Part shown: piece by piece, positions 21,628 through 32,793 of the stretch
Position numbering within the stretch: position 1 is the first letter of the stretch
Layout: the number at the start of each line of letters is the position of its first letter
Assembly: GCA_030867875.1 (NCBI GenBank)
Contig: JAOWCC010000772.1
Span: forward strand, 1 to 64,000
DNA length: 64,000 nucleotides
Direction of reading: 5' to 3'
Source of the DNA: Actinernus sp. WN-2022
Taxonomy: Eukaryota; Cnidaria; Anthozoa; Actiniaria; Actinernidae
The notes under the pieces: generated by a model
Told to the model about the DNA's origin: nothing
Seen by the model: only the letters and a program-made list of their open reading frames with translations
Databases searched by the model: none
Made by a program: the position numbers and the translations under genes

Positions 21628-23548
21628 GGTGGCCCGCGGCTATTTATTTTGGCAACGGGGGTCTTTTTAAATTGCGTTTTTGAACAGCTAAACATTATCC
21701 GATTTCCGAGATTTTTTGAACTTTTAATAAACAATCCTCGAATGTTATAAAAAGTACAATTAGAAAGTGATTAACAGAGAATTGCTGAAGATATAAGCGA
21801 TTTTCCCAAACGTTGTTTTTTAGGAAAGAGCGTATATTTCAAAACTCAAAAGATGGATTTGTTCCATTTTACTTTCAACGAGTGCCCAACCTCCAAGGTC
21901 TGTGACAGGCAAGTTTCAGGTTAATCGGCACCATACAAGTTTCTCAGCAAACGGCTGATCAATTTTAACCTTAAAATGTTATGCTCAGGCATCTGGTTCA
22001 ACTGCCGGAGAAATATTACAGTAATAATTAAATCGTACATACCATATGGAAGTTCAATACCACTTGAAACTTCTGTGCCAAAGTCAAGAAGATCGGAAAA
22101 CTGCAACTAACGTTATGCGGCGAACGAAGTAAGATAGGTTATTGCTGAATATTTGCGAAAGTCGAGAAATTTGTATTCTTTCGGCATAAAACAAATCACT
22201 AGTTTGTTTTTCTTAAGTTTCTAATATGACTTACAGTAGCATATTTTAAAGTACCTTACCGAGTTTCAGCGCGCTTTGACCATACGCTTTTGAGAAATAA
22301 AGGCTGTAAACTTCAGCTTGTGTGAGACTTCTAAAATCTAAATGCTTGGAAAACCCCTCATGTTAGCTAATTTATTCAATGGGTTTGTTTTGATCTGCCA
22401 CTTGGGAATCGCGATGCAAGGAATAATTAAAATTAATGTTGAAGTTAAAATGAGGATTAATTTTGCAAGTTTGTAATAATAGTCCAGGCTGAGTAATGTT
22501 TTGGTGCCAAGGAGTATCAGAGCCGGTATCAAAAGCATAATACTGCTTTTTATTAAAAAAAATTCTAGACGGTACGGATCTTTTTTTACTTTTATTTTGA
22601 ATAACTGTCCCTTATTTAAAACGAACACTATTTTAGCCAGGATTTGCGTGTTAGTTGTCACACTTGCATGGGTTACTGCACACAGTCGCATGAATTACAA
22701 TGTAATCCTAATTTTAATTTCAACAATAATTTTAATTATTCCTTGCCTCGCGATTCCCAAGTGGCAGAACCCGTGCGGAAATTCAAAACAAACCCGTTGA
22801 ATAAATTAGCTAACATGAGGGGTTTTCCAAGCATTTAGATTTTAGAAGTCTCACACAAGCTGAAGTTTACAGCCTTTATTTCTCAAAAGCGTATGGTCAA
22901 AGCGCGCTGAAACTCGGTAAGGTACTTTAAAATATGCTACTGTAAGTCATATTAGAAACTTAAGAAAAACAAACTAGTGATTTTTTTTATGCCGAAAGAA
23001 TACAAATTTCTCGACTTTCGCAAATATTCAGCAATAACCTTTCTTACTTCGTTCGCCGCATAACGTTAGTTGCAGTTTTCCGATCTTCTTGACTTTGGCA
23101 CAGAAGTTTCAAGTGGTATTGAACTTCCATATGGTATGTACGATTTAATTATTACTGTAATATTTCTCCGGCAGTTGAACCAGATGCCTGAGCATAACAT
23201 TTTAAGGTTAAAATTGATCAGCCGTTTGCTGAGAAACTTGTATGGTGCCGATTAACCTGAAACTTGCCTGTCACAGACCTTGGAGGTTGGGCACTCGTTG
23301 AAAGTAAAATGGAACAAATCCATCTTTTGAGTTTTGAAATATACGCTCTTTCCTAAAAAACAACGTTTGGGAAAATCGCTTATATCTTCAGCAATTCTCT
23401 GTTAATCACTTTCTAATTGTACTTTTTATAACATTCGAGGATTGTTTATTAAAAGTTCAAAAAATCTCGGAAATCGGATAATGTTTAGCTGTTCAAAAAC
23501 GCAATTTAAAAACACCCCCGTTACCAAAATAAATAGCCGCGGGCCACC
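21628..23548. mobile_element. TTAA-flanked giant foldback element, arms about 0.85 kb
   Basis: The ends GGTGGCCCGCGGC and GCCGCGGGCCACC are perfectly inverted and flanked by TTAA (21624-21627, 23549-23552). The arms stay nearly identical for about 850 bp on each side (for example the same 61-residue frame occurs inverted at 21921-22106 and 23070-23255), with a 17-bp indel near 22390/22775. The loop is about 200 bp. There is no transposase. The transcript would fold into a very long hairpin. Confidence 0.88.
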
Positions 23549-24164
23549 TTAAAGCCATGTTCTGTTCGGTTTCGGTCAGTTCAATTTTCTCAATTTCTTT
23601 GTGTATGGGCGTCAAACAGTTTCAACATCGGGTTCGGTTTCCAGTTCTATTTATTCTATTCATGCACTCAGCTCAGTTTTCTTGGTTCATATCTAATCAT
23701 GTCCATACTCTAGTGGTTCAGTTCAGACTCTGTTCTCCAGTTCGCTCAGTTCTAAACTGACTTCTCGGCTCTTTTAATCTCTGTTCTGTTTATTTCGGTC
23801 TGTTCATCTCGGTTCTGTATCTGTAGATTACTGATTCCGAAAGGTCGTCAAAAAAAATGCTTGCTTTTTATCGTTAATCGGAAAGAAAGACAAATTCTCT
23901 TGGACTTGCATTGGCTCAGCCGATCTTCGAAATTTCCACTCTGCACGGCGACAGATCATGTCTTTTTCCCGCCATTTCCCCCCGTAACATTTCAACTCGC
24001 AACTCGCACTTTTCAACTCGCACTTTTCAACTCGCACTTTCCCTATCCCCGGTCAACTGAATAAGGATTAGTATGAGTGTTTCATCATCAGTATTGGAAA
24101 GAATCGATTGAACTTTAGTTTGTCTGTCTAAATTTTGTTTTTGATTAATTATATTTTTTTTGCA
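23549..24164. other. Gene-free sequence with CAACTCGCACTTTT repeats
   Basis: Three consecutive words TTTCAACTCGCACT lie at 23990-24040, and related GCGAGTTG words lie at 18510-18540. No gene supported. Confidence 0.45.
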
Positions 24165-24305
24165 TGGCTCGCATGGCTCGCATGCCTCGCATGCCTCGCA
24201 TGCCTCGCATGCCTCGCATGCCTCGCATGCCTCGCATGCCTCGCATGCCTCGCATGCCTCGCATGCCTCGCATGCCTCGCATGCCTCGCATGGCTCGCTG
24301 GCTCG
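24165..24305. repeat. 10-bp minisatellite GCATGCCTCG, about 13 copies
   Basis: The unit CGCATGCCTC is repeated without change over about 120 bp, flanked by variant GCATGGCTCG units. Because 10 is not a multiple of 3 and no unit makes a stop codon, all three plus frames are open (repeating HAS, PRM and CLA), so the reading frames here are not evidence of a gene. Confidence 0.93.
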
Positions 24306-24349
24306 CACATTGTACAGACCCAAGGGTACAGACCCGTCTCTTTGTAAAC

Positions 24350-24605
24350 TTTAAGATGTGTGAAAGCTACGAAGGATGTTAGATGCGACGGAATAGTGCA
24401 ACAATTAGGGATATAGAATGGTCAAATCCGAGACTCGCGGAGAGACAGAGACCCTTGTTTCAAAATCCGAGCCCGAGACTTACTTCTCATCAGAGACTCG
24501 CCGAGACGCCGAGACCCTTATTTCAAAATCCGAGACTCTTTTTTGAAACGCCGAGATTTCGAGATTTGCTTGAATTTTGCCGAGACTCACGATTTTTCTA
24601 GGGAC
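24350..24605. repeat. LINE 3'-end scrap and CCGAGACTC-rich repeat
   Basis: 24352-24400 (AAGATGTGTGAAAGCTACG, GAAGGATGTTAGAT) repeats the 3' tip of the LINE fragment at 25405-25455. 24420-24605 is made of CCGAGACTCG/CCGAGACCC and TTTCAAAATCCGAG words, inverted relative to similar blocks at 43826-43980 and 46996-47115. Confidence 0.55.
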
Positions 24606-24892
24606 CATTCTATACCCCTACAATTGATTTTAAATTTTCAATGACTAGTTCGAATCGAACGTTGCTCAATAGAATGATCAAACCCAACCCTCACCCAAAC
24701 CCATTTCGAAAACAAGTTCCTATATAAACCTCACTCACCTAGGCCTCAGGATTCACAGGTAAACAAGAAGGGTAAAGTTGAACCCATATTCTTCTGTTCA
24801 CTGAGTGAACATTCCGGCACCATCAAAGTGTGAATCATACTCAGCTCTACGCTTGAGTAGTGCCCATTTTGGGTCTCTTGTGGAGCAATTCA

Positions 24893-25335
24893 TGCCCTTA
24901 GAACATTACCTGAGCAGTTAGCCGACACCATGCTGACGACCCAAAGAGGCCGACACAGCAGTGGATGGGATCTGATCACGTTTCACAGAAGATTTAAAAA
25001 TGGCCATTTCACGTTTCAGGCTTAATAAAATTGTTACTATTGTGGTTCAATTTCATCCTTGATTAAATTTTCAATGCAATGACGAATCTAGCACATTTGC
25101 CAAAAGTCATAATTAACGTACTGATTAATTACTCAATTCTCATTTCACGAACACAAAAAGGCAATTCAGATCACAGTCACGGAAATTAAACAAATCACGA
25201 TTCATGATCACGGGCAAATTAAACAGCCGTTTTACAATTATATAGCGAAAAAGATATATGGGTTAATCACGTTTCTCGAAAATACCCTTTACCTCTGTAC
25301 TGATGAAGCATTTGTTCATCTTTCGTGACTAGTAA
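24893..25335 (+). repeat. Dispersed repeat, copy A (pair with 31072-31600)
   Basis: The block from CTTAGAACATTACCTGAGC through GACCCAAAGAGGCCGACAC, GATCTGATCACGTTTCACAG, ATTGTGGTTCAATTTCA and CAGCCGTTTTACAATTATAT is repeated in the same order and orientation at 31072-31600. No gene. It is not a convincing LTR pair, because the DNA between the copies is unrelated to a retroelement. Confidence 0.75.
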
Positions 25336-25404
25336 TTAGCTTTACTTGTCACGCACAAGTAAAGAATAAATTGAATTTAGCACGGGGCCTCGTATTGAAA
25401 CCTT

Positions 25405-26378
25405 TGTGCGTAAGATGTGTGAAAGTTACGAAGGATGTGAGATTCGGCGGAATAGTAATGGTAATATGAAAGGGACATTCATCAATAAAGGAGTCTCTGA
25501 GAAGCTTTGCAAAACATTTCCGACTTTTGGATTTTGGGTTATCATCAATTGAGTTCCAAACTTTGACACCCGTTTTTTGCTAGCTAATCTAGTATTGTAT
25601 TGATGAATGTAACAAACAACGCTAAAATAATCATTAAATGCAACAGGGAGTCTATTGTGGTGAAAATCATACATAAATAAAACAGTTGTGAGTGAAAATT
25701 AGATCAACAAATTTGAGTATGCCTAATGAGTAATCGTTTAAACAGTGGACTAGTAATAATACGCACTGCTTTTTTCTGAAGTGTGATTAGGGCCCCGGAT
25801 TAGGGGCCTAAGAGTAGAGGGGTACGTATTTCCCCAAGTACATGTGACATATGATAAAAAAGGATAAATTAGAGTATAGTATAATTGAGTTAAAATAGAC
25901 AAACTGACACAATATCGAATTTTACACATGATACCAACACATCGATTAACTTTCTTGGATATATGTAAGATATGATGTTCCAACTCAAATTTGAGTCAAC
26001 GAAGACACCTCAGGGATACTTAATACTCTTTTCTTGCTTAATTTCTCTATTGTTTATGCATAATTTGATTTTATAGCTCACTGGTTTTTGAGGAGGATGG
26101 AATATGATGAAGTTCGTGTTGTCAATATTCAATGACAGCTTATTTCCCGATAACCACTTATACACTAATCTAAGATTTTCATTAATGGAAGTTTCTAAGG
26201 CAAGTAAGCCGTTATTGGAACAAAAGAGGTTGGTGTCATCTCCAAAAATATGAAAATTAAATAGTTTACTACAGTTACAGAAATCGTTTATGTATAAAAT
26301 AAATAAAAGAGGAAATAAAAGAACCCATATTATTCTGTCAGAAAAGCGAACGTGATTTCCACTACACTTAGTAAACAT
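25405..26378 (-). pseudogene. LINE reverse transcriptase C-terminal fragment
   Basis: The minus strand reads LLFILYINDFCNCSKLFNFH, IFGDDTNLFCSNNG, LVYKWLSGNKLSLNID, then after a break HHILHISKKVNRCVGIMCKI, LTQLYYTLIYPFLSYVTCTW, and after another break DFHHNRLPVAFNDYFSVVCY and FGTQLMITQNPK. This is the palm/thumb half of a CR1-like reverse transcriptase. The catalytic motif is FGDD where FADD is usual. The 5' part is missing, with a different element directly abutting at 26380. At least two frameshifts. Confidence 0.8.
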
Positions 26379-26379
26379 T

Positions 26380-26430
26380 CCAAGGGCACCCAACGAGTAT
26401 ACTTTTTGAAATTCGTTTTAAACCAGTCAA
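26380..26430. mobile_element. Terminal scrap of the AAGGGCACCCAACGA element
   Basis: CCAAGGGCACCCAACGAG followed by TACTTTTTGAAATT is one end of the element found complete at 47154-47642 and 56203-56938. Confidence 0.7.
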
Positions 26431-26798
26431 TGAGGAGCCGCATTCAGGCAAATTTCTGGCCCTGGTACAAACTGGATTAAAATTAGAACGTGATGTTTCC
26501 GCCGACAGATGAGCATAAGTTCACAGTATACCGACACAGTAAGAGACCACGCGATCGATCGCGAAGAGGTGTCTACTTAATTAGTTGTGCGCTCAGTTTG
26601 GAATACGATACATGGTTGATACTCGAACCAAAATCATTCTCTCGCGGACATAAAGTGGTGAACACGTTGGTCATGCTACTCCAAGTTTTGAGTCCACAGT
26701 TGAAGTGTTGGTAATGCCGTAAACCATGATCTGTTTGGGTCTTGGCACAACAAACTTGCTGATAATTCTTTTTTAAGCTCTTTCTGGGGGAATTACAG

Positions 26799-28067
26799 AA
26801 GATTCGCCTGGATAACCTTAGAACAGTCAACGGCAACAGTCCAGCTCCTAAGTATTTCGGCGCCAAATACTGCAATCGCGAGGTGTTGGTTTCCTCCACT
26901 CTAGGACTTTGTGGAGGGCTGCTAAGGCAAAAAGAAATCAGAGGCGCTGGATATATTTCATCCCAATGTTTCAGAAACCTTGGAGCCACTCTGAACATAC
27001 ACTGTGCCATAACACTCTGGACAATGTATCATACCAAAGAAACCATCGAAGAGCTCAGGTTAAAACTATGTTCAACTACTAAAGATAGATTGAAATCATC
27101 TAGAAAATCGCCTGTAAGATCCAAAGTAAAATCTCCGGTGAAATCTCCAGGGAAATCTCCGAACAGGAAAAAAACAGCCACTGAGCAAGAATAGCGCGGG
27201 AAAAATACCCGGGGGGGGGGGGGTACTCCTGTTTGTGACGTATTATGTATGTGCCGCCCGGGTGGGTCAGGGTTTTGAGCTCAGTTCGGGCAGGTAGGGT
27301 CAGGGTTTTGACCTGATTTGGGCAGATCAGGATCAGGATTTGAGTATAATTTGGGTGCAGTCAGGGTCGGGGTTCAGTATTTTTTAGGCAGTTAGGGTTC
27401 AGTCAGCTACTATGTAAAAAAAAACCATTCTGTTGCCGCATTTTGATCGCCTGTCCACATGCAAGCACTGAGGTTCCCTTACATTGTGACGCCGCTAATT
27501 CGTACTTCAGTACTTATCTATGTACTCCATCTGCTGATTTGTTTACCCAATACCACGTCCCGACTTGAAATGTTCCGTATTTTGCATGCAATCCCGGGCA
27601 ATAAGGTGTTTTTTTTTCCCAAAAAGGGGGCAATCAGGGTTTTGGAGCTCGGATTGGATCAAACAGGGTCAGGGTTTGAGTCTCTTGGCCTCACATACAT
27701 ACCCATTTTTCATGTAAGTACCCCCCCCCCCCCCCCCGGGGAAAAATACTGCGAACGTTAGAAGGGATTTGCGAGCAACATAAGTCCTCAGTAGCCTCCG
27801 TTCTCGGTCACTTGTGCTCTCATGATCCCGTGCCGGACGCGCGTGAAGCGCGTGATATCATCGTCGCGGAGGTCGTCAAATGCAGTCGCAGCTAAGAAGG
27901 GACTGAAACGAGGATTGGATATTATTTTGCCGGATATCATACAGCAGTACATGGATCAGTTTAAGTACCGGATTGGGTTCTAATGTATTTTAAGCTAGAG
28001 GCCAAAATTCCAGATGACTGTTGGCAAGCAATGATGAACCTTACCAATCTTGGGAGAACTGATCGGG
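26799..28067 (+). pseudogene. Broken protein gene interrupted by a hAT-type element
   Basis: After an acceptor (TTTCTGGGGGAATTACAG) the exon reads IRLDNLRTVNGNSPAPKYF, LVSSTLGLCGGLLRQ, GAGYISSQCFRNLGATLNI and ETIEELRLKL, then a Lys/Ser-Pro tail KSPVRSKVKSPVKSPGKSP. The frame stops at 27192. A one-base shift in the A7 run near 27170 instead continues QPLSKNSAGKILRTLEGICE and, across the 27209-27741 insertion, SSVASVLGHLCSHDPVPD and EARDIIVAEVVK. Two further shifts give AAKKGLKRGLDIILPDIIQQ and RDWVLMYFKLEAKIPDDCWQ, MMNLTNLGRTDR, ending at a consensus donor GTAAGAC (28068). The consistent helical sequence on both sides shows that one ancestral exon was broken. I cannot name the family. Confidence 0.6.
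27209..27741. mobile_element. hAT-type MITE with poly-G/poly-C ends
   Basis: The left end is CC followed by about 13 G, then TACTCC; the right end is GTACCC followed by C then GGGG. An 8-bp duplication AAAAATAC lies at 27201-27208 and 27742-27749. The interior is rich in GGTCAGGGTTTTGA words. An 8-bp duplication is typical of hAT elements. It sits in coding sequence of the broken gene 26799-28067. Confidence 0.72.
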
Positions 28068-28329
28068 GTAAGACTTTAAACTTTGTACATTAAGTAATAT
28101 TGTTGTAATTCAAAACAATTTTCATTCACACTAATTTTATATAAATTATGTACAACACTCATATAAAATACTTCTCTCTCCAAAGTTTATGGTGTGAATG
28201 CCGGACGAGATATAGGCAGATTATAATATCTGGTACCTAGGTACAAAAGCTGATACACTGCTCTTTGTTCAAGCAGACGAACCTACTCATTCTTATTATC
28301 CATTTTACTAGTTGTTCATTTATTTGAAG
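28068..28329. other. Intron-like sequence after the broken exon
   Basis: Starts with the donor GTAAGAC; no further exon is recognisable before the tandem array. Confidence 0.4.
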
Positions 28330-28878
28330 CCTCTGACTGCTTGGGTAGGCCTAGTGCGTATACCTGCAGTTCACGAGGAGGGTGATGGGTTGTTGTTTAT
28401 TTATTTGTAGCCTCCGACTGCTTGGGTAGGCCTAGTGCGTATACCTGCAGTTCACGAGGAGGGTGATGGGTTATTGTTTATTTATGTGTAGCCTCTGGCT
28501 GCTTGGGTAGGCCTAGTGCGTATACCTGCAGTTCACGAGGAGGGTGATGGATCATTGTTTATTTATTTGTAGCCTCTGGCTGCTTGGGTAGGCCTAGTGC
28601 GTATACCTGCAGTTCACGAGGAGGGTGATGGGTTATTGTTTATTTATTTGTAGCCTCTGACTGCTTGGGTAGGCCTAGTGCGTATACCTGCAGTTCACGA
28701 GGAGGGTGATGGGTTATTGTTTATTTATTTGTAGCCTCTGACTGCTTGGGTAGGCCTAGTGCGTATACCTGCAGTTCACGAGGAGGGGTGAGGGGTTATT
28801 AATTGTTCACTGATTTATTTGTATAGCCTCTGACTGCTTGGGTAGGCCTAGTGCGTATACCTGCAGTTCACGAGGAGG
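28330..28878. repeat. 81-bp tandem repeat, left part (about 7 copies)
   Basis: The unit contains GCTTGGGTAGGCCTAGTGCG and ATACCTGCAGTTCACGAGG; successive GGCCTAGTGCG starts at 28348, 28429 and 28510 are 81 bp apart. The array resumes at 29906 after the inserted element 28879-29905. Confidence 0.93.
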
Positions 28879-29905
28879 AGGCCTACCCCGGGTCCTAAAG
28901 TTGCCGTAATTTTGGGTAACTTAAGGCGACTTTAGGCGACTTAAGCAAAATCGAGGTAAAAAATGTGGAAACTTAACGCGACTTGATGCGATTTAAGGCA
29001 ACTTCAGGCAATTTTGGGCGACTTAAGGCAACTTAAGGCAACTTAAGGCAACTTAAGGCAACTTAAGGCAACTTAAGGCCAACTTAAGGCCAACTTAAGG
29101 CAACTTAAGGCAACTTAAGGCAACTTAAGGCAACTTAAGGCCAACTTAAGGCCAACTTAAGGCAACTTAAGGCAACTTAAGGCCAACTTAAGGCAACTTA
29201 AGGCAACTTAAGGCAACTTAAGGCAACTTAAGGCAACTTAAGGCAACTTAAGGCCAACTTAAGGCAACTTAAGGCCAACTTAAGGCCAACTTAAGGCAAC
29301 TTAAGGCAACTTAAGGCCAACTTAAGGCAACTTAAGGCAACTTAAGGCAACTTAAGGCAACTTAAGGCAACTTAAGGCAACTTAAGGCCAACTTAAGGCC
29401 AACTTAAGGCAACTTAAGGCAACTTAAGGCAACTTAAGGCAACTTAAGGCCAACTTAAGGCCAACTTAAGGCCAACTTAAGGCCAACTTAAGGCAACTTA
29501 AGGCAACTTAAGGCCAACTTAAGGCAACTTAAGGCAACTTAAGGCCAACTTACGGCAACTTAAGGCAACTTAAGGCCAACTTAAGGCAACTTAAGGGAAC
29601 TTAAGGCCAACTTAAGGCCAACTTAAGGCCAACTTAAGGCCAACTTAAGGCAACTTAAGGCCAACTTAAGGCAACTTAAGGCAACTTAAGGCCAACTTAA
29701 GGCCAACTTAAGGCAACTTAAGGCAACTTAAGGCCAACTTAAGGCCAACTTAAGGCAACTTAAGGCAACTTAAGGCCAACTTAAGGCAACTTAAGGCAAC
29801 TTAAGGCCAACTTAAGGCAACTTAAGGCAACTTAAGGCCAACTTAAGGCCAACTTAAGGCCAACTTAAGGCGACTTAAGGCAACTTTAGGACCCGGGGTA
29901 GGCCT
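28879..29905. mobile_element. Inverted-repeat element filled with a 10/11-bp satellite
   Basis: The ends AGGCCTACCCCGGGTCC, TAAAGTTGCC and GGCAACTTTA, GGACCCGGGGTAGGCCT are perfectly inverted over 27 bp. The host repeat continues on both sides with AGGAGG duplicated (28873-28878, 29906-29911). The interior is almost entirely AACTTAAGGC (10 bp) and CAACTTAAGGC (11 bp) words, about 80 in all. Six-bp duplications occur in a few superfamilies; none can be assigned without a transposase. Confidence 0.85.
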
Positions 29906-30235
29906 AGGAGGGTGATGGGTTATTGTTTATTTATTTGTAGCCTCTGACTGCTTGGGTAGGCCTAGTGCGTATACCTGCAGTTCACGAGGAGGGTGATGGG
30001 TTATTGTTTATTTATGTGTAGCCTCTGACTGCTTGGGTAGGCCTAGTGCGTATACCTGCAGTTCACGAGGAGGGTGATGGGTTATTGTTTATTTATTTGT
30101 AGCCTCTGACTGCTTGGGTAGGCCTAGTGCGTATACCTGCAGTTCACGAGGAGGGTGATGGGTTATTGTTTATTTATTTGTAGCCTCTGACTGCTTGGGT
30201 AGGCCTAGTGCGTTATACCTGCAGTTTACGAGGAG
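29906..30235. repeat. 81-bp tandem repeat, right part (about 4 copies)
   Basis: Continuation of the array of 28330-28878, with the same PstI-containing unit (ACCTGCAGTTCACGAGG). The last copy carries small changes (GCGTTATACC, GTTTACGAGG). Confidence 0.92.
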
Positions 30236-31071
30236 GAGTGGCTCGCGCCCGTTTTTGTGTCACTTTGTTACTGACTATCGCAGGGGCTACCAGGCACTTT
30301 TTAAATCAGTAAGAAATAAAGAAACTGAACAAATACGGTCCATGCTTGACCGTTTTTACGCCAGGTAACAGTTGTACTGTCAAATCAAACAATCAAACAT
30401 TTATTGACAAAGACTCTAATTTATACTCTCGTCATAGTTTATTTTATAGAACTCCAATCCATTTTAAAACAATGCATATTTATGCACTGTCTGTAATTAA
30501 TGAATGAGGACTACAATTATAAAAATGCTTCGCTAAACTGATGAAGTTAAAATAGAAAACATCTTAAAGATATATACGCAATAAAAATATTTGTTTGAAA
30601 ACTAAAATGTTCTTTGATACATCATATACACGTGAAAATTCCTAGCAAATGGGTTGCTAAAATGTTCAGAGGCTAATGTGTTAAAAATAAAACGTAACCT
30701 TAGATGACCGTACCTAGACCGCGAAAAAATCTCGTGGCCACCAAACAAGTTGAAACTCGCGGGTTCTTGGCCATTGGCAATACTCGCACACAAGTCTTCT
30801 TCGTGTATTTGGTCTCGTATCGCCCTCCCGCTTACGAGAGTGCTAAAATATAGTTTTTTATTACTATAGTTTTTTGCAGTAAATGCACCTCATTTTCTTT
30901 GTTGATGAAACCTTGTAATCAAATGCCATAGATCGTAATTCGCTTCAGTATCACGCTGTTAATCAGAATGCATTAAAACTTAGTGGTGTCATTTTGATTG
31001 TCACTATTTACGCTTCGCAGTAATATCATGCCGAGATTGCGGTAAAAGCTATCTCAAGAATGTGGATTCAG
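30236..31071. other. Gene-free AT-rich sequence
   Basis: A short minus frame at 30602-30793 has no support; no repeats recognised. Confidence 0.4.
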
Positions 31072-31600
31072 ACCCTTAGAACATTATCTGAGCATTAGCC
31101 GACACCATGCTGACGACCCAAAGAGGCCGACACGGCAGTACATGGCTTGTAGTGAGGGTGGTAAAGGGGGGAGGGGATCTGATCACGTTTCACAGAAAAT
31201 TTTAAAATGCCCATTTCACGATTCCCGGATAATAAAATGCCCATTTCACGATTCCCGGATAATAAAATGGCCATTTCACGTTTCACACTTAATAAAATTG
31301 TTACTATTGTGGTTCAATTTCAACCTTGATTCAATTTTCATTGCAATGACGAATCTCGCACATTTGCCAAAAGTCATAATTAACGGTAAATTAATTACTC
31401 AATTCTCATTTCACGAACACAAAAAAGGCAATTTAGATCACGAGTCACGCAAATTAAGCATCACGATTCACGGGCAATTAAACAGCCGTTTTACAATTAT
31501 ATAGCGAAAAGTATATATACATGTAGGCTAATCACGCTTCTCGAAAATACCGCTTTACCTCTGTACTTGCTGAAGCATTTGTTCATCTTTCATGACTACA
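31072..31600 (+). repeat. Dispersed repeat, copy B (pair with 24893-25335)
   Basis: Same order of blocks as copy A. It carries an internal duplication of a 30-bp word (CCCATTTCACGATTCCCGG, at about 31209 and 31239) that is absent from copy A. Confidence 0.75.
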
Positions 31601-31620
31601 TTACACGGTTCATCCACCTG

Positions 31621-31736
31621 CTGTGGCCGTGGCCTTTGTGCCTCTACCGGCTATTCATGTATCATGTATACATGTATACTGTGGCCGTGGCCTTTGTGCC
31701 TCTACCGGCTATTCATGTATCATGTATACATGTATA
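31621..31736. repeat. 58-bp direct repeat, two copies
   Basis: CTGTGGCCGTGGCCTTTGTG begins at 31621 and again at 31679; both units end ATCATGTATACATGTATAC. Confidence 0.9.
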
Positions 31737-32316
31737 CCCGGAGCCGGGGTACTCCCATATATACAAAAAAACAGTCCTCGCACCCGCTAAGATCTATAAT
31801 CCCTAAAATTAAACCTACTACTTATGCTTTACGGAATAAAACCAACGCCAGGCCAAGAGTAAACACAGAAAGCTTCAAGAACAGTTATATTAATAGATTA
31901 TTTTTTAAATATGGTTTGGCCATATAGTTTTCCTATTTACATGTAAGCGCATTCAAATTACAATTACTTTTATTATTGCTATATGTTTTAATATATCAAT
32001 ATATCAACTGTAACATAGATAAATACTATTATTATAATAAGCTATACGCCGTTTAATGTGCCGCTCCAAATGGTATGGTTTTCTAGCTGTTTTAGTCTGA
32101 AATGGGGTTATACATTTTGCTTTTTTAGTGTGAAATAGGATATAATTTTGACATGGAATTATGAGACCGTACATGTTCATTTCCCCCTCCCCCTCTCCCT
32201 CCCCCTCCTTCCCTTTTCTCCTCGCCCCATTTTGACCGCGTGACACAGGTAGCCCAATCCGAAAACAAATTAGCAAAAAACTACGCATAAGAGCCTCAAA
32301 CAGGCTACAGCCATTT
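31737..32316. other. Gene-free sequence with a polypyrimidine tract
   Basis: 32182-32225 is a CCCCCTCCCC/TCTCC tract. Otherwise AT-rich with no supported gene. Confidence 0.4.
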
Positions 32317-32590
32317 AGTATAAACCAACTAGTGGACTATTACAAATCCTGCATTCTGATTGGCTGCCCTACTATAGGTCTATTTGTGATAGCCCATGGT
32401 AGAGAAAAACCCCACGCATTTTCACGAAATAAAAAAAAAAATTTCAACTTCAATTTGTTTCTTTACTGTCCGACTAGTTAGTTTATACTAAAACAATTAG
32501 ACCTCTCGCCCTCATGGGCTACGAGTTAAATAGCCCATTCGCCTGCGCATCATGGGCTATTGACTCTTGACTATTGACGGGTGCAATTGT
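32317..32590 (+). repeat. Dispersed MITE-like repeat (inverse copy at 47788-48020)
   Basis: CTACTATAGGTCTATTTGTG, ATAGCCCATGGTAGA, CGACTAGTTAGTTT, AATTAGACCT and ATGGGCTACGAGT recur in inverted order at 47788-48020. Internal GCCCATG/CATGGGC words make it partly self-complementary. Confidence 0.65.
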
Positions 32591-32715
32591 AAAGAGAGGT
32601 TATTATTCGGTTGAATCGGCATCTAACACGGCTGTGTATTTGCCAAAGCGTTTTTTTTTTGCGGGAAGCCATTTGACCGTAATTAAACTCGAAAATATAC
32701 GGTGTCGTTCCAACG

Positions 32716-32793
32716 TAGCCTGCAATGCAGGCGTTTTATTTGGGAAACCGAGAAAGCGGGGAAACCCACTAGAAACGCCTGCATTGCAGGCTA
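32716..32793. mobile_element. 78-bp MITE with 9-bp target duplication
   Basis: The ends TAGCCTGCAATGCAGGCG and CGCCTGCATTGCAGGCTA are perfectly inverted, with GTTCCAACG duplicated at 32707-32715 and 32794-32802. A 9-bp duplication is typical of Mutator-like elements. The element at 60770-60846 shares the TAGCCTG terminus. Confidence 0.8.

Noticed and set aside
22338..22838. Hydrophobic frames resembling membrane proteins (LILILTSTLILIIP)
   Set aside because: They lie in the arms and loop of the TTAA foldback; AT-rich inverted sequence gives Leu/Ile-rich frames by chance.
24135..24382. Overlapping open frames of MPRMPRM, HASHAS and CLACLA repeats
   Set aside because: They are produced by the 10-bp minisatellite, which lacks stop codons in every frame.
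26573..27010. 145-residue minus-strand frame
   Set aside because: It is the antisense shadow of the plus-strand broken exon that starts at 26799 and has splice-site support.
28330..30235. CRISPR-like array
   Set aside because: Units are contiguous 81-bp or 10/11-bp tandem repeats without unique spacers, in a eukaryotic context.
24893..31600. LTR retrotransposon with direct repeats 24893-25335 and 31072-31600
   Set aside because: No gag/pol, primer site or polypurine tract between the copies; they look like two dispersed repeats.
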